A stretch of DNA of 64,000 nt from Membranihabitans marinus (GTDB lineage: Bacteria > Bacteroidota > Bacteroidia > Chitinophagales > Saprospiraceae): the NCBI RefSeq assembly GCF_021729155.1, contig NZ_JAJQYA010000014.1, positions 62,001 to 126,000 on the forward strand, read 5' to 3'. Positions 42,200 to 51,842 of the stretch are shown here, one piece after another. Within the stretch, counting starts at the first letter, position 1. The number at the start of each line of letters is the position of its first letter. The notes under the pieces were generated by a model. That model was not told where the DNA came from and made no database searches. It saw nothing but the letters and a program-made list of their open reading frames with translations. The position numbers were made by a program, and so were the translations under genes.

Positions 42200-44311
42200 C
42201 TAGTTATTTTTTTGAAGAGGGATGGTAAATGCGGCATACTTTCCTCCTGACTTAGTATTTAATTTTCCTCCCCCACAAGCGATTACAACATACTGCTTGC
42301 CATTGACCGAATAGGTAGCCGGAGATGCATATCCAGCGGCTGGTAAATCGTGCTCCCACAATTTTTCTCCGGTAAACTTGTCAAATGCTCTGATTTTTTC
42401 ATCTCTAGAGGCGGCAATAAAGACTAAGTTCCCTTGGGTGACTAATGGTCCTCCGTAATTATCGGTACCCGTTTCTCCCAATCCACCTGCCATCAATTCT
42501 GGATAAGTCCCGAGGGGAACCTGCCATTTGCGTTTACCGCTATTGATATCAATAGCCGTCAAACTACCCCAAGGCGGTTTACTAATAGGGAATCCATCCT
42601 CATACCATCTATTGTAACCCGTGTGTTGGTAGGGTAATTCTGCAGCGGTTTCGGTCACAGCTTCCACCTGGGTTATATTTCCGTGAAGAAATTCTACCAA
42701 AGCATCCTTTTCTCCTCCACTTAAAAAAGAAAAAGCAGGCATTCGAGCCTTACCTTGGTCCAATATTTGTCGAATACTCGGTTTATCTAATTTTTCCTCT
42801 AACCTCTGGAGACTGGGATAGCTTCCATCGTGATTTCCTTCCATATTTTCACCGTGACAGGCACTGCAATGCAAGCGATATAGTGCAGCCCCATCTTTTA
42901 CTTCCTCATTTTCAGACCATTTGGGGACCAGTGAAGTATACACCGGTATTTCTTTGGCAGGAACATACATGATGCCATCTTCGTCTACGGCTGCCCCACC
43001 CCACTGAGCACCTCCATCTGTACCCGGAAAAAAGATAGTTCTCTTCTCGGTAATGGGAATATAAGGTGATCCCGTATTGGATTGCATGATAATATCAATA
43101 ATAGAATCTCGGTTTGTCATAAAATGATTGACATCGGCGGTATCGAAACTCTGCCTCGTAAAAGGCTCTGGCAATAGAGGAATGGGTTGACGAGGACTTA
43201 CGTATTCTCCGGGCATAGCCTCTGTGACAAAACTACTGTCCACAATTGGGAAAATAGGCTGACCAGACCGACGATCGAAAACAAATACATGGCCTTGCTT
43301 GGTCACTATAGATACTACATCATATTCTCGGCCTTGGTAATTGATGGTAAACAAATTGGGTGGAGCAGGAGGATCTCTATCCCAGATATCGTGACGGACC
43401 AATTGATAATGCCATATTTTTTCACCAGTCCTTGCATCCAAAGCCAACAAACAGTTGGCGTATAGATTGTCTCCGGCTCGATTGCCGCCATAAAAATCGT
43501 AGGCAGCTGACCCCGTAGGCACATACACTATTCCGAGATCTCTATCTATGGCCGACCCCATCCAACAGTTGGCACCACCGGCCACCTCCCTGGGATTGTC
43601 GGCAGCCCATGTCTCTGAACCCGGTTGATCGGGTGATGGAATGGTTTCGAAAGTCCACTTCAATTCACCTGTCCACACATCGTATGCTCGAACATCCCCC
43701 AGCATAGCGTGTATGGATTCCGATAGTCTACATCCGACGATGAGTAAATCTTCATATAGGGTAGCTGGAGTACTCATACTTACATTGTTATCTGAACCCG
43801 GTCTGGCGATGCCTTCCGATAGATCGATTCTTCCGCCCTTCCCAAAGTCATCAAATAATTGTCCCGTCTGGGGATTGAGGGCATATAAATAACGTCCTCC
43901 TCCGAAAAACAGTCGTTGTTCGGGATATACACCATACATAGTTAAGCCTCGACTATTGCCTATTTTTTCGAATTCTATTTCGGTTTTCCAAAGTTCTTCG
44001 CCCGATCCAGCTCTGAGAGCAAAAACCTGATTGTCTGCCGTCATACCATATAATATACCATTGATAATAATAGGATTACACTGAATCTGACTTCGATGTC
44101 GCAAGCTATCCTGACCTCCGCCATCGTACACCCAAGCCAATGTCAAATCCTCGACATTCTCTCGATGAATTAAATCCAGATTGCTGTAATGATTGCGATG
44201 TCCACTCCCGTTGTATTCTGACCAGTCCACATTGGAATATTGCTGATTTTGACATTGCATGCATCCCATACTCACGAAACAAATTATCCAAAATCGAAGA
44301 TCAGTTATCAT
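42200..44311 (-). CDS. PQQ-dependent dehydrogenase with internal cytochrome c motif, copy B
   Basis: A 703-residue paralogue of the downstream protein, alignable over its whole length and also carrying a haem site in the same place (C482-S-A-C485-H486). The signal peptide has several cysteines (MGCMQC), one of which is probably the lipidation site. The same propeller signatures occur: VFALRAGSGEELWK, LLALDARTGEKIWHYQ, IRAFDKFTGEKLWE and GKQYVVIACGGGK. It is first in a two-gene unit transcribed divergently from a LacI-type regulator across 292 bases, so that regulator is a candidate controller. The five-base gap to the next gene implies coexpression. Different substrate ranges for the two enzymes are plausible but not shown. 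Confidence 0.9.
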   Translation of the reverse strand: MITDLRFWIICFVSMGCMQCQNQQYSNVDWSEYNGSGHRNHYSNLDLIHRENVEDLTLAWVYDGGGQDSLRHRSQIQCNPIIINGILYGMTADNQVFALRAGSGEELWKTEIEFEKIGNSRGLTMYGVYPEQRLFFGGGRYLYALNPQTGQLFDDFGKGGRIDLSEGIARPGSDNNVSMSTPATLYEDLLIVGCRLSESIHAMLGDVRAYDVWTGELKWTFETIPSPDQPGSETWAADNPREVAGGANCWMGSAIDRDLGIVYVPTGSAAYDFYGGNRAGDNLYANCLLALDARTGEKIWHYQLVRHDIWDRDPPAPPNLFTINYQGREYDVVSIVTKQGHVFVFDRRSGQPIFPIVDSSFVTEAMPGEYVSPRQPIPLLPEPFTRQSFDTADVNHFMTNRDSIIDIIMQSNTGSPYIPITEKRTIFFPGTDGGAQWGGAAVDEDGIMYVPAKEIPVYTSLVPKWSENEEVKDGAALYRLHCSACHGENMEGNHDGSYPSLQRLEEKLDKPSIRQILDQGKARMPAFSFLSGGEKDALVEFLHGNITQVEAVTETAAELPYQHTGYNRWYEDGFPISKPPWGSLTAIDINSGKRKWQVPLGTYPELMAGGLGETGTDNYGGPLVTQGNLVFIAASRDEKIRAFDKFTGEKLWEHDLPAAGYASPATYSVNGKQYVVIACGGGKLNTKSGGKYAAFTIPLQKNN

Positions 44312-44603
44312 ATTTTATTTAATGAAACATTAATATTTATATATTTATCAAATATAGCATTTAATGGCATTAGATCCCCTCTAAAACAATCAATATATCG
44401 AAATGTCGAAAAAAGACAAATTTCCTTTGAAAATTGGATTTGTTATAAAATTATTAATGATGTAATTAAAGCGAAAATTGATTCCAAAGTCAAAAAAATT
44501 TCAAGAAATAATCAATGAACTAAAAATCAAAACAGTTTATATTATATTAGCGTAAATAAAAAAAGGGGAAAGACCGTAATTTTAATAATAAAAGTAAACA
44601 CCA

Positions 44604-45668
44604 ATGGGCCAACCAAAGAAAGCCATGGGCATAAAAGAAATCGCAAAAAGGGCCAGTGTATCCATAGCTACCGTTGACAGAGTGATCCACAATAGATCAG
44701 GAGTTGCCGAAAGTACCCGAAAAAAGATTCTTGAAATCATAAAAGAAATTGATTATCAACCCAATATTTTAGCGAGCCGACTCAAGTCCAACAAGGATTT
44801 CACCCTTGGTGTATTGATCCCTAAAATCTCTGAAAACACCAATTTCTGGGAAGCCCCATACAATGGTATAATGAAAGCTCACGATGAGGTAAAGCGGTAC
44901 GGCATCAATATCAAAATGTACTTATTTGAATTGTCTGATGCAGAGTCTTTCAAAGAAGCAAGTGACAATCTGTTGGCCGATAAAATAGATGGCATCGTTT
45001 TATCGCCCTCTTTTTCTGAAGAATCAAGATTGTTGGCGAGGAAGTTAGACAAAAAGAAAATCCCATATATTTTTATCGATGCCCATATTGCGGGCAAAAA
45101 CAACTTGTCTTATATCGGTCCCAACCTCTACCACAGTGGCTTTGTAGGTGCTGAACTCACCCAATATGCCTTACATTCTGAGGAAGATACGGTATTGGTC
45201 ATGAATATTTCAAAGACGGAACACACCATAGACAACCTCAAAAAGATCGAAAGAGGTTTTTTGGACTTTTTTATCGACAAAGCCCTGCCCAATCCTGTGA
45301 ATTCTGTTCAATTGTTAGATGGCAACTTCGCCTTGTTTAAGCAAGAACTGATTCAGATATTAAACAACAAGCCCAAGACCAAGGCCATTTTTGTGACCAA
45401 TTCTCGGGTATTTTCTATCGCCCGAGTACTCTCTGAGTTGGGAAGAAAAGATATATTTTTGGTAGGATTTGACTTTATCGAAGAAAATAAAAAATATTTA
45501 GAGAACAATTCTATCAACTACCTCATTTGCCATAAACCAGAAGAGCAAGGTTATCGAAGTATCATGGCCCTTTATCAACATTTGATATTAATGCAAACGA
45601 TTGAGAAAGTTCAATATATGCCTATAGACATTGTTACCAAAGGCAGTGCTCCATTTTATGTAAATTAA
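44604..45668 (+). CDS. LacI-family transcriptional regulator
   Basis: A 354-residue repressor/activator. The N-terminal helix-turn-helix and hinge are textbook (MGIKEIAKRASVSIATVDRVIHNRSGVAESTRKKILEIIKEIDYQPNILASRLKSNK, residues 8-65). The sugar-binding periplasmic-binding-protein-like domain covers about 68-350 (LGVLIPKISENTNFW, DGIVLSPSFSEES, VGFDFIEENKKYL). LacI factors bind palindromes with a central CG step. Such a site is present at 59205-59220, 14 kb away, upstream of the large catabolic operon, while none was obvious in the adjacent 44312-44603 gap. Candidate targets are the divergent PQQ dehydrogenases and the ceramidase-like operon. The inducer is unknown. Confidence 0.94.
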   Translation: MGQPKKAMGIKEIAKRASVSIATVDRVIHNRSGVAESTRKKILEIIKEIDYQPNILASRLKSNKDFTLGVLIPKISENTNFWEAPYNGIMKAHDEVKRYGINIKMYLFELSDAESFKEASDNLLADKIDGIVLSPSFSEESRLLARKLDKKKIPYIFIDAHIAGKNNLSYIGPNLYHSGFVGAELTQYALHSEEDTVLVMNISKTEHTIDNLKKIERGFLDFFIDKALPNPVNSVQLLDGNFALFKQELIQILNNKPKTKAIFVTNSRVFSIARVLSELGRKDIFLVGFDFIEENKKYLENNSINYLICHKPEEQGYRSIMALYQHLILMQTIEKVQYMPIDIVTKGSAPFYVN

Positions 45669-45748
45669 ATAAAATATTATTCTATTAATTGAATATTAAG
45701 CCAATAAATGATTATTTTTAGATAATACCATCATTTAAATCAGATCTT

Positions 45749-46696
45749 ATGCAGGCTATATTAGGATCAGGTGGCTCAATAGGTAAGAGTTTAGCGCGAA
45801 TACTTCCACAGTATACCGATGACATACGCTTGGTCAGCCGAAAACCAAAAAAGGTAAACAAATCCGATATTCTACTCGCCGGAGATTTAATGGATCCCAG
45901 TTTGATGGATAAGGCACTTAGGGATTGCAAAGTAGCCTACATTGCAATAGGATTTCCCTATAAGACCAAAATCTGGCAGAAAACATGGCCCATATTTATA
46001 AAACAAGCGATAGCATCTTGTCAAAAGCACGATGTCAAGCTGGTTTTTTTCGACAATGTTTACATGTATGCACCGACAGCCATGCCTCACATCACCGAAA
46101 AATCACCTGTCAACCCCAGCAGCAAGAAAGGAAGAGTAAGGGCATCCATAGCCCAGCAAGTGGTCAATGCATACAGCAGTGATGACATTCAGGCCATGAT
46201 CGTTCGATCGGCTGACTTTTATGGACCATCGATCCAACACAACAGTTTGTTAACCGAGACAGTAATCAAACCCCTAAGCAGGGGAAAAACTGCCAATTGG
46301 CTGATGAACTTACACTGTAAACACTCTTTTACCTATGTGCCTGATGCAGCCAGAGCAACGGCTCTATTGGGGAACACCCCAGATGCCTACCAACAAATTT
46401 GGCATTTGCCAACGGCCAAGAATCCGCCTACTGGTCAAGAATGGATAAATACAATCGCTACGGTAATGGGAAAAAAACCAAAATATAGGGCGATTAAAAA
46501 ATGGATGGTACAGCTAGCTGGAGTATTCTCTCCTATTATGTCGGAATCCATAGAAATGCTGTATCAGTACGATAGGGATTATATTTTTGACAGCAGCAAA
46601 TTTGAGAAAAAATTTGGTATCCAAGCCACACCTTACTTAAAGGGCATAAAGGAAATAGTGGCCAAGGACTATCCTTCCCTCCTACAGCAGTATTAA
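45749..46696 (+). CDS. NAD-dependent epimerase/dehydratase family protein
   Basis: A 315-residue atypical extended SDR. The cofactor loop is GSGGSIGKSLARIL at residues 6-19. The usual YxxxK is replaced or hard to place: FFDNVYMYAP follows strand 5 and the helix after it has RVRASIAQQV. The substrate half contains VRSADFYGPSIQHNS and HSFTYVPDAARATALL, typical of NmrA- or epimerase-like proteins. It starts 80 bases after the LacI gene on the same strand and may be cotranscribed. A MITE-like element begins about 75 bases after its stop. Substrate cannot be predicted. Confidence 0.8.
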   Translation: MQAILGSGGSIGKSLARILPQYTDDIRLVSRKPKKVNKSDILLAGDLMDPSLMDKALRDCKVAYIAIGFPYKTKIWQKTWPIFIKQAIASCQKHDVKLVFFDNVYMYAPTAMPHITEKSPVNPSSKKGRVRASIAQQVVNAYSSDDIQAMIVRSADFYGPSIQHNSLLTETVIKPLSRGKTANWLMNLHCKHSFTYVPDAARATALLGNTPDAYQQIWHLPTAKNPPTGQEWINTIATVMGKKPKYRAIKKWMVQLAGVFSPIMSESIEMLYQYDRDYIFDSSKFEKKFGIQATPYLKGIKEIVAKDYPSLLQQY

Positions 46697-46774
46697 CTTT
46701 GTGAATATTCACGCAGTTTACAATAAGAACACCTAAAAGTGACAGAGGATTAATCCCAATTGCATTGGGTATTA

Positions 46775-46933
46775 TACGAATTACATTTATAATTAACGGT
46801 AATCTTTCGATTTATTAGAAGTTTTACTTCGTTTAAAATACTCGCCGTAGCTACGGCTATGCCTGTGTTTTTAGCCTTGTCAAACTCCAAATATTCTCGA
46901 AATCTTTTCCGTCATTATAAAATGTAATTCGTA
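46775..46933. mobile_element. Short MITE-like element (159 bp) ending at a stop codon
   Basis: Inverted ends TACGAATTACATTTATAAT (from 46775) and the complement of TACGAATTACATTTTATAAT (to 46933). TTA lies outside both ends (46772-46774 and 46934-46936). The right TTA is also the TAA stop codon of the esterase gene on the minus strand. The left interior (CGGTAATCTTTCGATTTATT) matches the interior of the 434-bp element at 20304, so both belong to one family. No open frame inside. Confidence 0.65.
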
Positions 46934-47704
46934 TTAATCAATCAATTCCTTCATCACGGCTGCATATCTCTTGCCAAACTCTTGGGCTGATGCCGTATTG
47001 AAATGTACACCGTCCTCCTTGGCCGTCAAATCCTGTGACCGCGCCAATCCTGTATGTACAATAGATGCAGGCAGTTTTTCCAATTCGCGATTGATGTTTT
47101 GGTACAATTCCTTGTACTGGCCCAATTCTCCTGCAACAAAAGGCAATGTTTCATTCCCTACCAATGTCCTAATCCGCTTAATTAAATCGTTTAAGTCTAC
47201 TAAATAATTCACGGCCTTTTCTGGACTACTATCTGACTCACCTTGGTGCCATATCACCCCTTTTACCACTCCATAACGCATGCCTTCTTCGATCCGTACT
47301 ATTGCATCATCCCAGGGATGGGTATTCGTTCGGTCATCAAATGCACCGGGCTTCCACAATTGTATAGACGTCCCTCCCACTGCACATGGGATTAAACCAA
47401 TCTTGATCCCTGGTTCGACCATGGCTTTGCCGAATGACAATCCAGGCCCAACACCTACTATATTGGGTTTGTCAAAATGAAGTGGATCCTTGGCTATAAC
47501 CCATTGCTTTTCTTTATTGAGAACCAATACCTGAGGATTTACTTTTTCCTCTTCGTTTACCTTACCTCTACCCGCCATATTCGACTGGCCCATCAATAAA
47601 TAAATATGAAAACTACTATCAACAGTTGCACTGGGCAATCCGTTTTGACTCATGACCGGAAAGGCTAAACAAAAAGCGATAACAATGGTAAAGAAGGTCT
47701 TCAT
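46934..47704 (-). CDS. SASA/CE6-type carbohydrate esterase (exported)
   Basis: A 256-residue SGNH-like esterase of the sialate O-acetylesterase/acetyl-xylan-esterase (SASA) domain family. The start is the ATG at 47704; the codon before it is TTG. A signal peptide (MKTFFTIVIAFCLAFPVMSQ) directs export. Family blocks: LLMGQSNMAGRG with the nucleophile serine, PCAVGGTSIQLW, GVIWHQGESDSS and the Asp-x-x-His pair in KEDGVHFNTAS. It removes acetyl groups from glycans. It follows the Gfo/Idh/MocA gene by 180 bases that contain a nested inverted repeat, so its expression may be partly separate from the operon upstream. A MITE-like element touches its stop codon. Confidence 0.88.
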   Translation of the reverse strand: MKTFFTIVIAFCLAFPVMSQNGLPSATVDSSFHIYLLMGQSNMAGRGKVNEEEKVNPQVLVLNKEKQWVIAKDPLHFDKPNIVGVGPGLSFGKAMVEPGIKIGLIPCAVGGTSIQLWKPGAFDDRTNTHPWDDAIVRIEEGMRYGVVKGVIWHQGESDSSPEKAVNYLVDLNDLIKRIRTLVGNETLPFVAGELGQYKELYQNINRELEKLPASIVHTGLARSQDLTAKEDGVHFNTASAQEFGKRYAAVMKELID

Positions 47705-47762
47705 CAATCAATATTTTTTTTGAAAATTAACACATTTATTTTAAAAAGAGGAAGTCAAAAAA

Positions 47763-47837
47763 GGGTATCTCATGATTCTATTGAATTATGATGGTCTTGT
47801 CCACGCAAAATAATTCAATAAAATAAATAAGATACCC
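47763..47837. terminator. Nested inverted repeat in the gap after the Gfo/Idh/MocA gene
   Basis: An outer stem GGGTATCT (47763-47770) / AGATACCC (47830-47837) encloses an inner 10-bp stem ATTGAATTAT (47780-47789) / ATAATTCAAT (47810-47819). The structure sits between the stop of one minus-strand gene and the start of the next. It could act as an attenuator or partial terminator for the operon; this is inferred from position and pairing only. Confidence 0.45.
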
Positions 47838-47887
47838 CATCCATTTCCGCCTAAAAACTAGGCAGATTCATCCTATATTGGAGGCAA

Positions 47888-49096
47888 CTATAGATTATAG
47901 CTGTTTTTCCAATACTGTGTTTTTTCTTTTCTCATCGCATGATTGGCCATGTGTACTGCGATGGCTGTTTCTTTACCAGTGTGACAATTAGACAATGGCG
48001 TTGCTCTACTCACTACACATTCTCCAAATTGATACAAAGCGTGTTCCGTTGGACTTTTACCCTCATTATCAAAAACCAATTCCTCACCCTTTCCAGGTTC
48101 CATAGGAATGGTAGCACCAGTAACACCATCTACGACGCCAATTTCTCTTTTCACTTTTTCACTAAAGAGAGTAGCCGAACTTCTGGCTACATTTATCGTA
48201 CCATCAGTTCCCAGTATTCTCAGTTGATATCCGTTGTAACCATTCATTAAAATACTGCTAACATTGGATTTTATACCGTTGGGATATTCGTATACAGCTC
48301 TGGCATTGTCATAGGTTTCTCTACCGTCTTTCCAATAATCAATTCCTCCCAAACCATTGACTTTTACAGGTGGAGCACCGACCATCCAATTCACTACATC
48401 GATCTGATGAGCGGCCAATTCGGCCATAACTCCACCAGAATATTCGCGATACATTCTCCAATTGATTTGTCTTTCGAGAGCTGGATCTGATACCGGTCTT
48501 CGCCAGTCGGAATTATTGTGATACTGAGATTCGTATTGCAATACTTTACCGATCCATCCTTTGTCTATCACTTCCTTGATCTTGTGATATAGGTTATAAT
48601 ATCGATATTGATGTCCAATTTCTAATATCGTACCAGATTTCACAACTCTTTTTTCCAAATCCAAGGTTTCTTTAATAGAGTATGCCATGGTTTTTTCAAG
48701 ATAAATATCTTTACCCGCATCTATGGCATTTTTAGACATTTCATAATGTAAAAACAGTGGACTTGCGATAACTACCGCATCGATATTGGCATCCATCAAG
48801 AGTTTTTCATAATCTGCATACCCCTGTATTTTACTATCTATTTTTTGAACAGCGGCTATTTTTTCAGGCATAATGTCACAACATGCGATAAAATTGAGGT
48901 TGTCTAGATTGCTCAATATCTTCGCTAATCCCAAACCCCGACTACCACAGCCAATTAATCCTACATTGGGTTTGGCGTTGGCTAGGAATTGTTTTTTGTC
49001 CGACATGAGATAATAGGGTGCAACCGCTAAACCCAAACCGAGCGCACTACTCTGCTTGACAAACGATCTTCGAGAACTGTTAAGTGATTGTTTCAT
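47888..49096 (-). CDS. Gfo/Idh/MocA-family oxidoreductase with Tat signal
   Basis: A 402-residue NAD(P)-dependent oxidoreductase exported by the twin-arginine route (SSRRSFVKQSSALGLGLAVAPYY). The Rossmann part begins VGLIGCGSRGLGLAKIL near residue 45; the EKTMAYSIKETLDLE loop contains the conserved Glu-Lys pair. The C-terminal alpha/beta domain has GGVMAELAAHQIDVVNWM, where the metal/substrate histidine is conserved. Secreted relatives include glycoside-modifying dehydrogenases and the GH109-like branch. It is the last gene of the tight operon starting at 59163. Its co-location with ThuA and esterases suggests oxidation or epimerisation of a sugar unit in the periplasm. Confidence 0.9.
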   Translation of the reverse strand: MKQSLNSSRRSFVKQSSALGLGLAVAPYYLMSDKKQFLANAKPNVGLIGCGSRGLGLAKILSNLDNLNFIACCDIMPEKIAAVQKIDSKIQGYADYEKLLMDANIDAVVIASPLFLHYEMSKNAIDAGKDIYLEKTMAYSIKETLDLEKRVVKSGTILEIGHQYRYYNLYHKIKEVIDKGWIGKVLQYESQYHNNSDWRRPVSDPALERQINWRMYREYSGGVMAELAAHQIDVVNWMVGAPPVKVNGLGGIDYWKDGRETYDNARAVYEYPNGIKSNVSSILMNGYNGYQLRILGTDGTINVARSSATLFSEKVKREIGVVDGVTGATIPMEPGKGEELVFDNEGKSPTEHALYQFGECVVSRATPLSNCHTGKETAIAVHMANHAMRKEKTQYWKNSYNL

Positions 49097-49152
49097 TATT
49101 AGAAATTTAATATTTTATCGGGTTAATTATCTATGTACAATTATTGTATATA

Positions 49153-50529
49153 TTATTTCAATACTTCCTCTATGGCTTTCATCAACACAGCCTCTGCTTC
49201 GCCATTGACTCTAGAAGCACGCATGGAGGTCTCATATCCACCTTGTCCATAGGAGATTTTCGTCCCTATATAACCAGGTCCGTAATCTTCATAAGCTGCC
49301 GTGCAAATGTGTTGATCTGGTCTAAAGGCTTCTGCTGCCAATTGGTATTCAACAAATATCTCCCCGGGCAAATTCAGGAGTTGAATATCTCCCAGTTTCA
49401 AAGCCGACACCGTAGTTATATGACCATCATTCGTTCGCTTCAACCATGCCATATGTTTGGCAGCCGACAATGGGGATAAATCTTTGTCTTCCACCTTACC
49501 AGTGATTCGATCGGCCAAAAAATCTTCTTGTAAATAGTCGGCCATTGGAAGAACAATATCCTCGGCCTTCCATTGAATATCCTTTCCTTCAATGGGTGAT
49601 TTCTCCATATCATTCCATGATTTTTTCATGGCTGATTCTATACGGCTGGCCAATATAGGACGCATCTCTACAGAACCATCATTGTATTTACCGGCAGCTA
49701 CATTTCCCGCTGCTCCCGTAAAGTGGATATGGGGAACTCCGGTTTCCTCTTGACGTTGATTGCGCGCAATCCCTACAAATTCACAAGTCACGTCACCTTC
49801 TCCATAATAGCTTTGAGGATGAGTGGCATAATAGGTTAAATTGGCAATGGCCTTGTCCTTATTCCAAAAAGTCACAGACTTCAAATAGGGATCAATTACG
49901 CCTTCCGGTGCTGCAATGGCTGCGGGGTTTGTACTCTTGCTATACCGAACGATTTCCACTTTGCCATCTGCACCCAAAACGCGCCGATTGGAAGCCACAC
50001 TATCTACTTTTGCCTGTCCAAAGCCAACGTGACTGACAGGCTCCAAAGAATTCATAGCATTGGACAGTGATGCCGCAACCCGATCTATGGCCTGGTTTAA
50101 AAATGCTATATCATAATAAGTTTGATCCACGCCGTATTTTTCCAAAATGCTGGCAGTACTGTGATCACAACGCGGGCCATCGTGTTGATGCAAGGCGTGC
50201 ACACTGACTAGACTGGCCTCTGTATCTGCAGCTTCAGCCAATGCCTGTTTGATGATATCCTGACTTTCATTGCCAATTCCTATCCAGTCAAAGGCACACA
50301 AGACTATGGTCTTGGCAGCGGTTCGCAAGATAATGCCCTTGGCCAGTAAGGGTTCTGTCACTGACCGAGTCGGTGCATATGCGACAGGACTACCTATGGG
50401 CGGTGTCACATCCACCTCAAATGTTGTCATTTCAATACCAGTAGTCTGGATATCTTCAGACTGGCATCCCAATATGGACAATACTAGAACAAGTGCTGAA
50501 ACAAGGATTTGAGCTGGTGTAGACATCAT
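49153..50529 (-). CDS. Neutral-ceramidase-like N-terminal-domain protein, copy 1 (lipoprotein)
   Basis: A 458-residue exported lipoprotein (lipobox ILGC, residues 19-22) with the neutral/alkaline ceramidase catalytic domain. The zinc-site histidines appear in VHALHQHDGP (H114 and H116) and YYATHPQSYYGEGDV. The region equivalent to the amidase hexapeptide GDVSPN of true ceramidases reads GNVAAG, so the proposed nucleophile serine is absent. The C-terminal immunoglobulin-like ceramidase domain is also missing. It probably is a zinc hydrolase acting on another amide or ester, or a non-catalytic relative. It lies seven bases after the propeller gene and is one of three paralogues in the same operon. 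Confidence 0.8.
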   Translation of the reverse strand: MMSTPAQILVSALVLVLSILGCQSEDIQTTGIEMTTFEVDVTPPIGSPVAYAPTRSVTEPLLAKGIILRTAAKTIVLCAFDWIGIGNESQDIIKQALAEAADTEASLVSVHALHQHDGPRCDHSTASILEKYGVDQTYYDIAFLNQAIDRVAASLSNAMNSLEPVSHVGFGQAKVDSVASNRRVLGADGKVEIVRYSKSTNPAAIAAPEGVIDPYLKSVTFWNKDKAIANLTYYATHPQSYYGEGDVTCEFVGIARNQRQEETGVPHIHFTGAAGNVAAGKYNDGSVEMRPILASRIESAMKKSWNDMEKSPIEGKDIQWKAEDIVLPMADYLQEDFLADRITGKVEDKDLSPLSAAKHMAWLKRTNDGHITTVSALKLGDIQLLNLPGEIFVEYQLAAEAFRPDQHICTAAYEDYGPGYIGTKISYGQGGYETSMRASRVNGEAEAVLMKAIEEVLK

Positions 50530-50536
50530 TTTTATT

Positions 50537-51811
50537 TTAAGTTAAAACTGGATCAATTTTTACTAAATCTTGAATCTCTTTTCCATTCACCATCATTCGA
50601 GCCAAGGTATATACTTCCTTACTCGGCCCCACAGCAATAGAATTTACATAAGTGGGAATCTCATCATCTTCATAAACAATGGCCCCATGATCTCGATAAG
50701 TATGACTGTCGAGTTGATAAGTTACTAAGTGGAGGTTTTCCAATGCTTTTGCTCCCCCTTTGGATATCTTTGTTGGCCCGACCACTCTTTCTCCATTTTG
50801 TATCACTGGTCCTCCAGTTAAATAGTACAGGGTATTGGATTCCAAATCTAACTCAAAACCCAAATAACCATAACTGAATTGATCGAACATACCACTGCGT
50901 TTGGAAGGCAGGGAAGTAAGTCTTTCAACGATTTCTATGGTTTCATTAAATGGATCGAATTTGAATAAATAACCGGAATTACCATGCATTCCATAAGCTA
51001 CTTTTTCTGTGGGATGCCATACAATCTTACGCCAATTATACCCCATGGATCCGGCATCCAAAGGATCGTATTTTCCGAAATAATCCAGTCTCATATGGAC
51101 ACTATCCAATTTACTGATGGCCTCTAATTCTGGTTTATAACAAAAAATATCACCCTCCGCATTGGTAAAATAAACGTGACCGGTCTGAGGAACAACCAAT
51201 ATCGAACGGCATAACACTCGATAATCCTCCCCTACGATACCCGCTTCGCCGTTGTGGGAAATTTTTCCAAGATTCAACAATTTTTTACTGGAAATATCTA
51301 AGTGGTAAAACTGACCAGTAGGCCAAGATATACCGTAAATTTGTCCCCGATCGGTATCGGTAATCATGGTCAATACCCCTTCGCCATCAGATAATATGCC
51401 CAAATCCTCTACCTCTTTGGTCGTCATATCATAGGATAGAAAATGACCTCCAGGGTATAAACTTGAGCCTTCTGGTGGATTGACGGGTAAACGTTCCATT
51501 CCATCGATCATTTCATAATATCCAATATGGGTAGAGAAATACAACTTGCCATCCATTTCATCGAATTCCACATGGCTTTTACCTTGAGACAAACCATCGG
51601 TATTTTTTTCTCCACACATTTCTGTAAGATCTCCTACCCATTCAGTAGCATCGGTCTTGGGATTGTATTTATACATTTGTCCCCCAATCTTAACATCTTC
51701 AGACGAAAGTACGTAATAGATGTTTCCATCACTTGCAGCAGACAAAGTATTATAGGTATCATGGGCTAATGGAAAGCCCGAATAGTATTTTTTTGCAATT
51801 ATTTTACTCAT
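50537..51811 (-). CDS. Beta-propeller protein of unknown function
   Basis: A 424-residue protein with repeated blade-like segments (GNIYYVLSSEDVKIGGQMYKYNPKT, GKLYFSTHIGYYEMIDG, GQIYGISWPTGQFYHLDI, GHVYFTNAEGDIFCYKPE, KVAYGMHGNSGYLFKFDP, NTLYYLTGGPVIQNGE), consistent with a six- or seven-bladed propeller of the SMP-30/quinoprotein-like type. No signal peptide or membrane segment is seen at the start, unlike most products of the operon, so it would be cytoplasmic unless the start is misplaced. I do not recognise a named family. It sits between two ceramidase-like genes (7-base and 31-base gaps). A lactonase or sensor role is possible but not supported by motifs. Confidence 0.7.
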   Translation of the reverse strand: MSKIIAKKYYSGFPLAHDTYNTLSAASDGNIYYVLSSEDVKIGGQMYKYNPKTDATEWVGDLTEMCGEKNTDGLSQGKSHVEFDEMDGKLYFSTHIGYYEMIDGMERLPVNPPEGSSLYPGGHFLSYDMTTKEVEDLGILSDGEGVLTMITDTDRGQIYGISWPTGQFYHLDISSKKLLNLGKISHNGEAGIVGEDYRVLCRSILVVPQTGHVYFTNAEGDIFCYKPELEAISKLDSVHMRLDYFGKYDPLDAGSMGYNWRKIVWHPTEKVAYGMHGNSGYLFKFDPFNETIEIVERLTSLPSKRSGMFDQFSYGYLGFELDLESNTLYYLTGGPVIQNGERVVGPTKISKGGAKALENLHLVTYQLDSHTYRDHGAIVYEDDEIPTYVNSIAVGPSKEVYTLARMMVNGKEIQDLVKIDPVLT

Positions 51812-51842
51812 TATATTTATTCTTACTTTTTTATGGTGTGAT

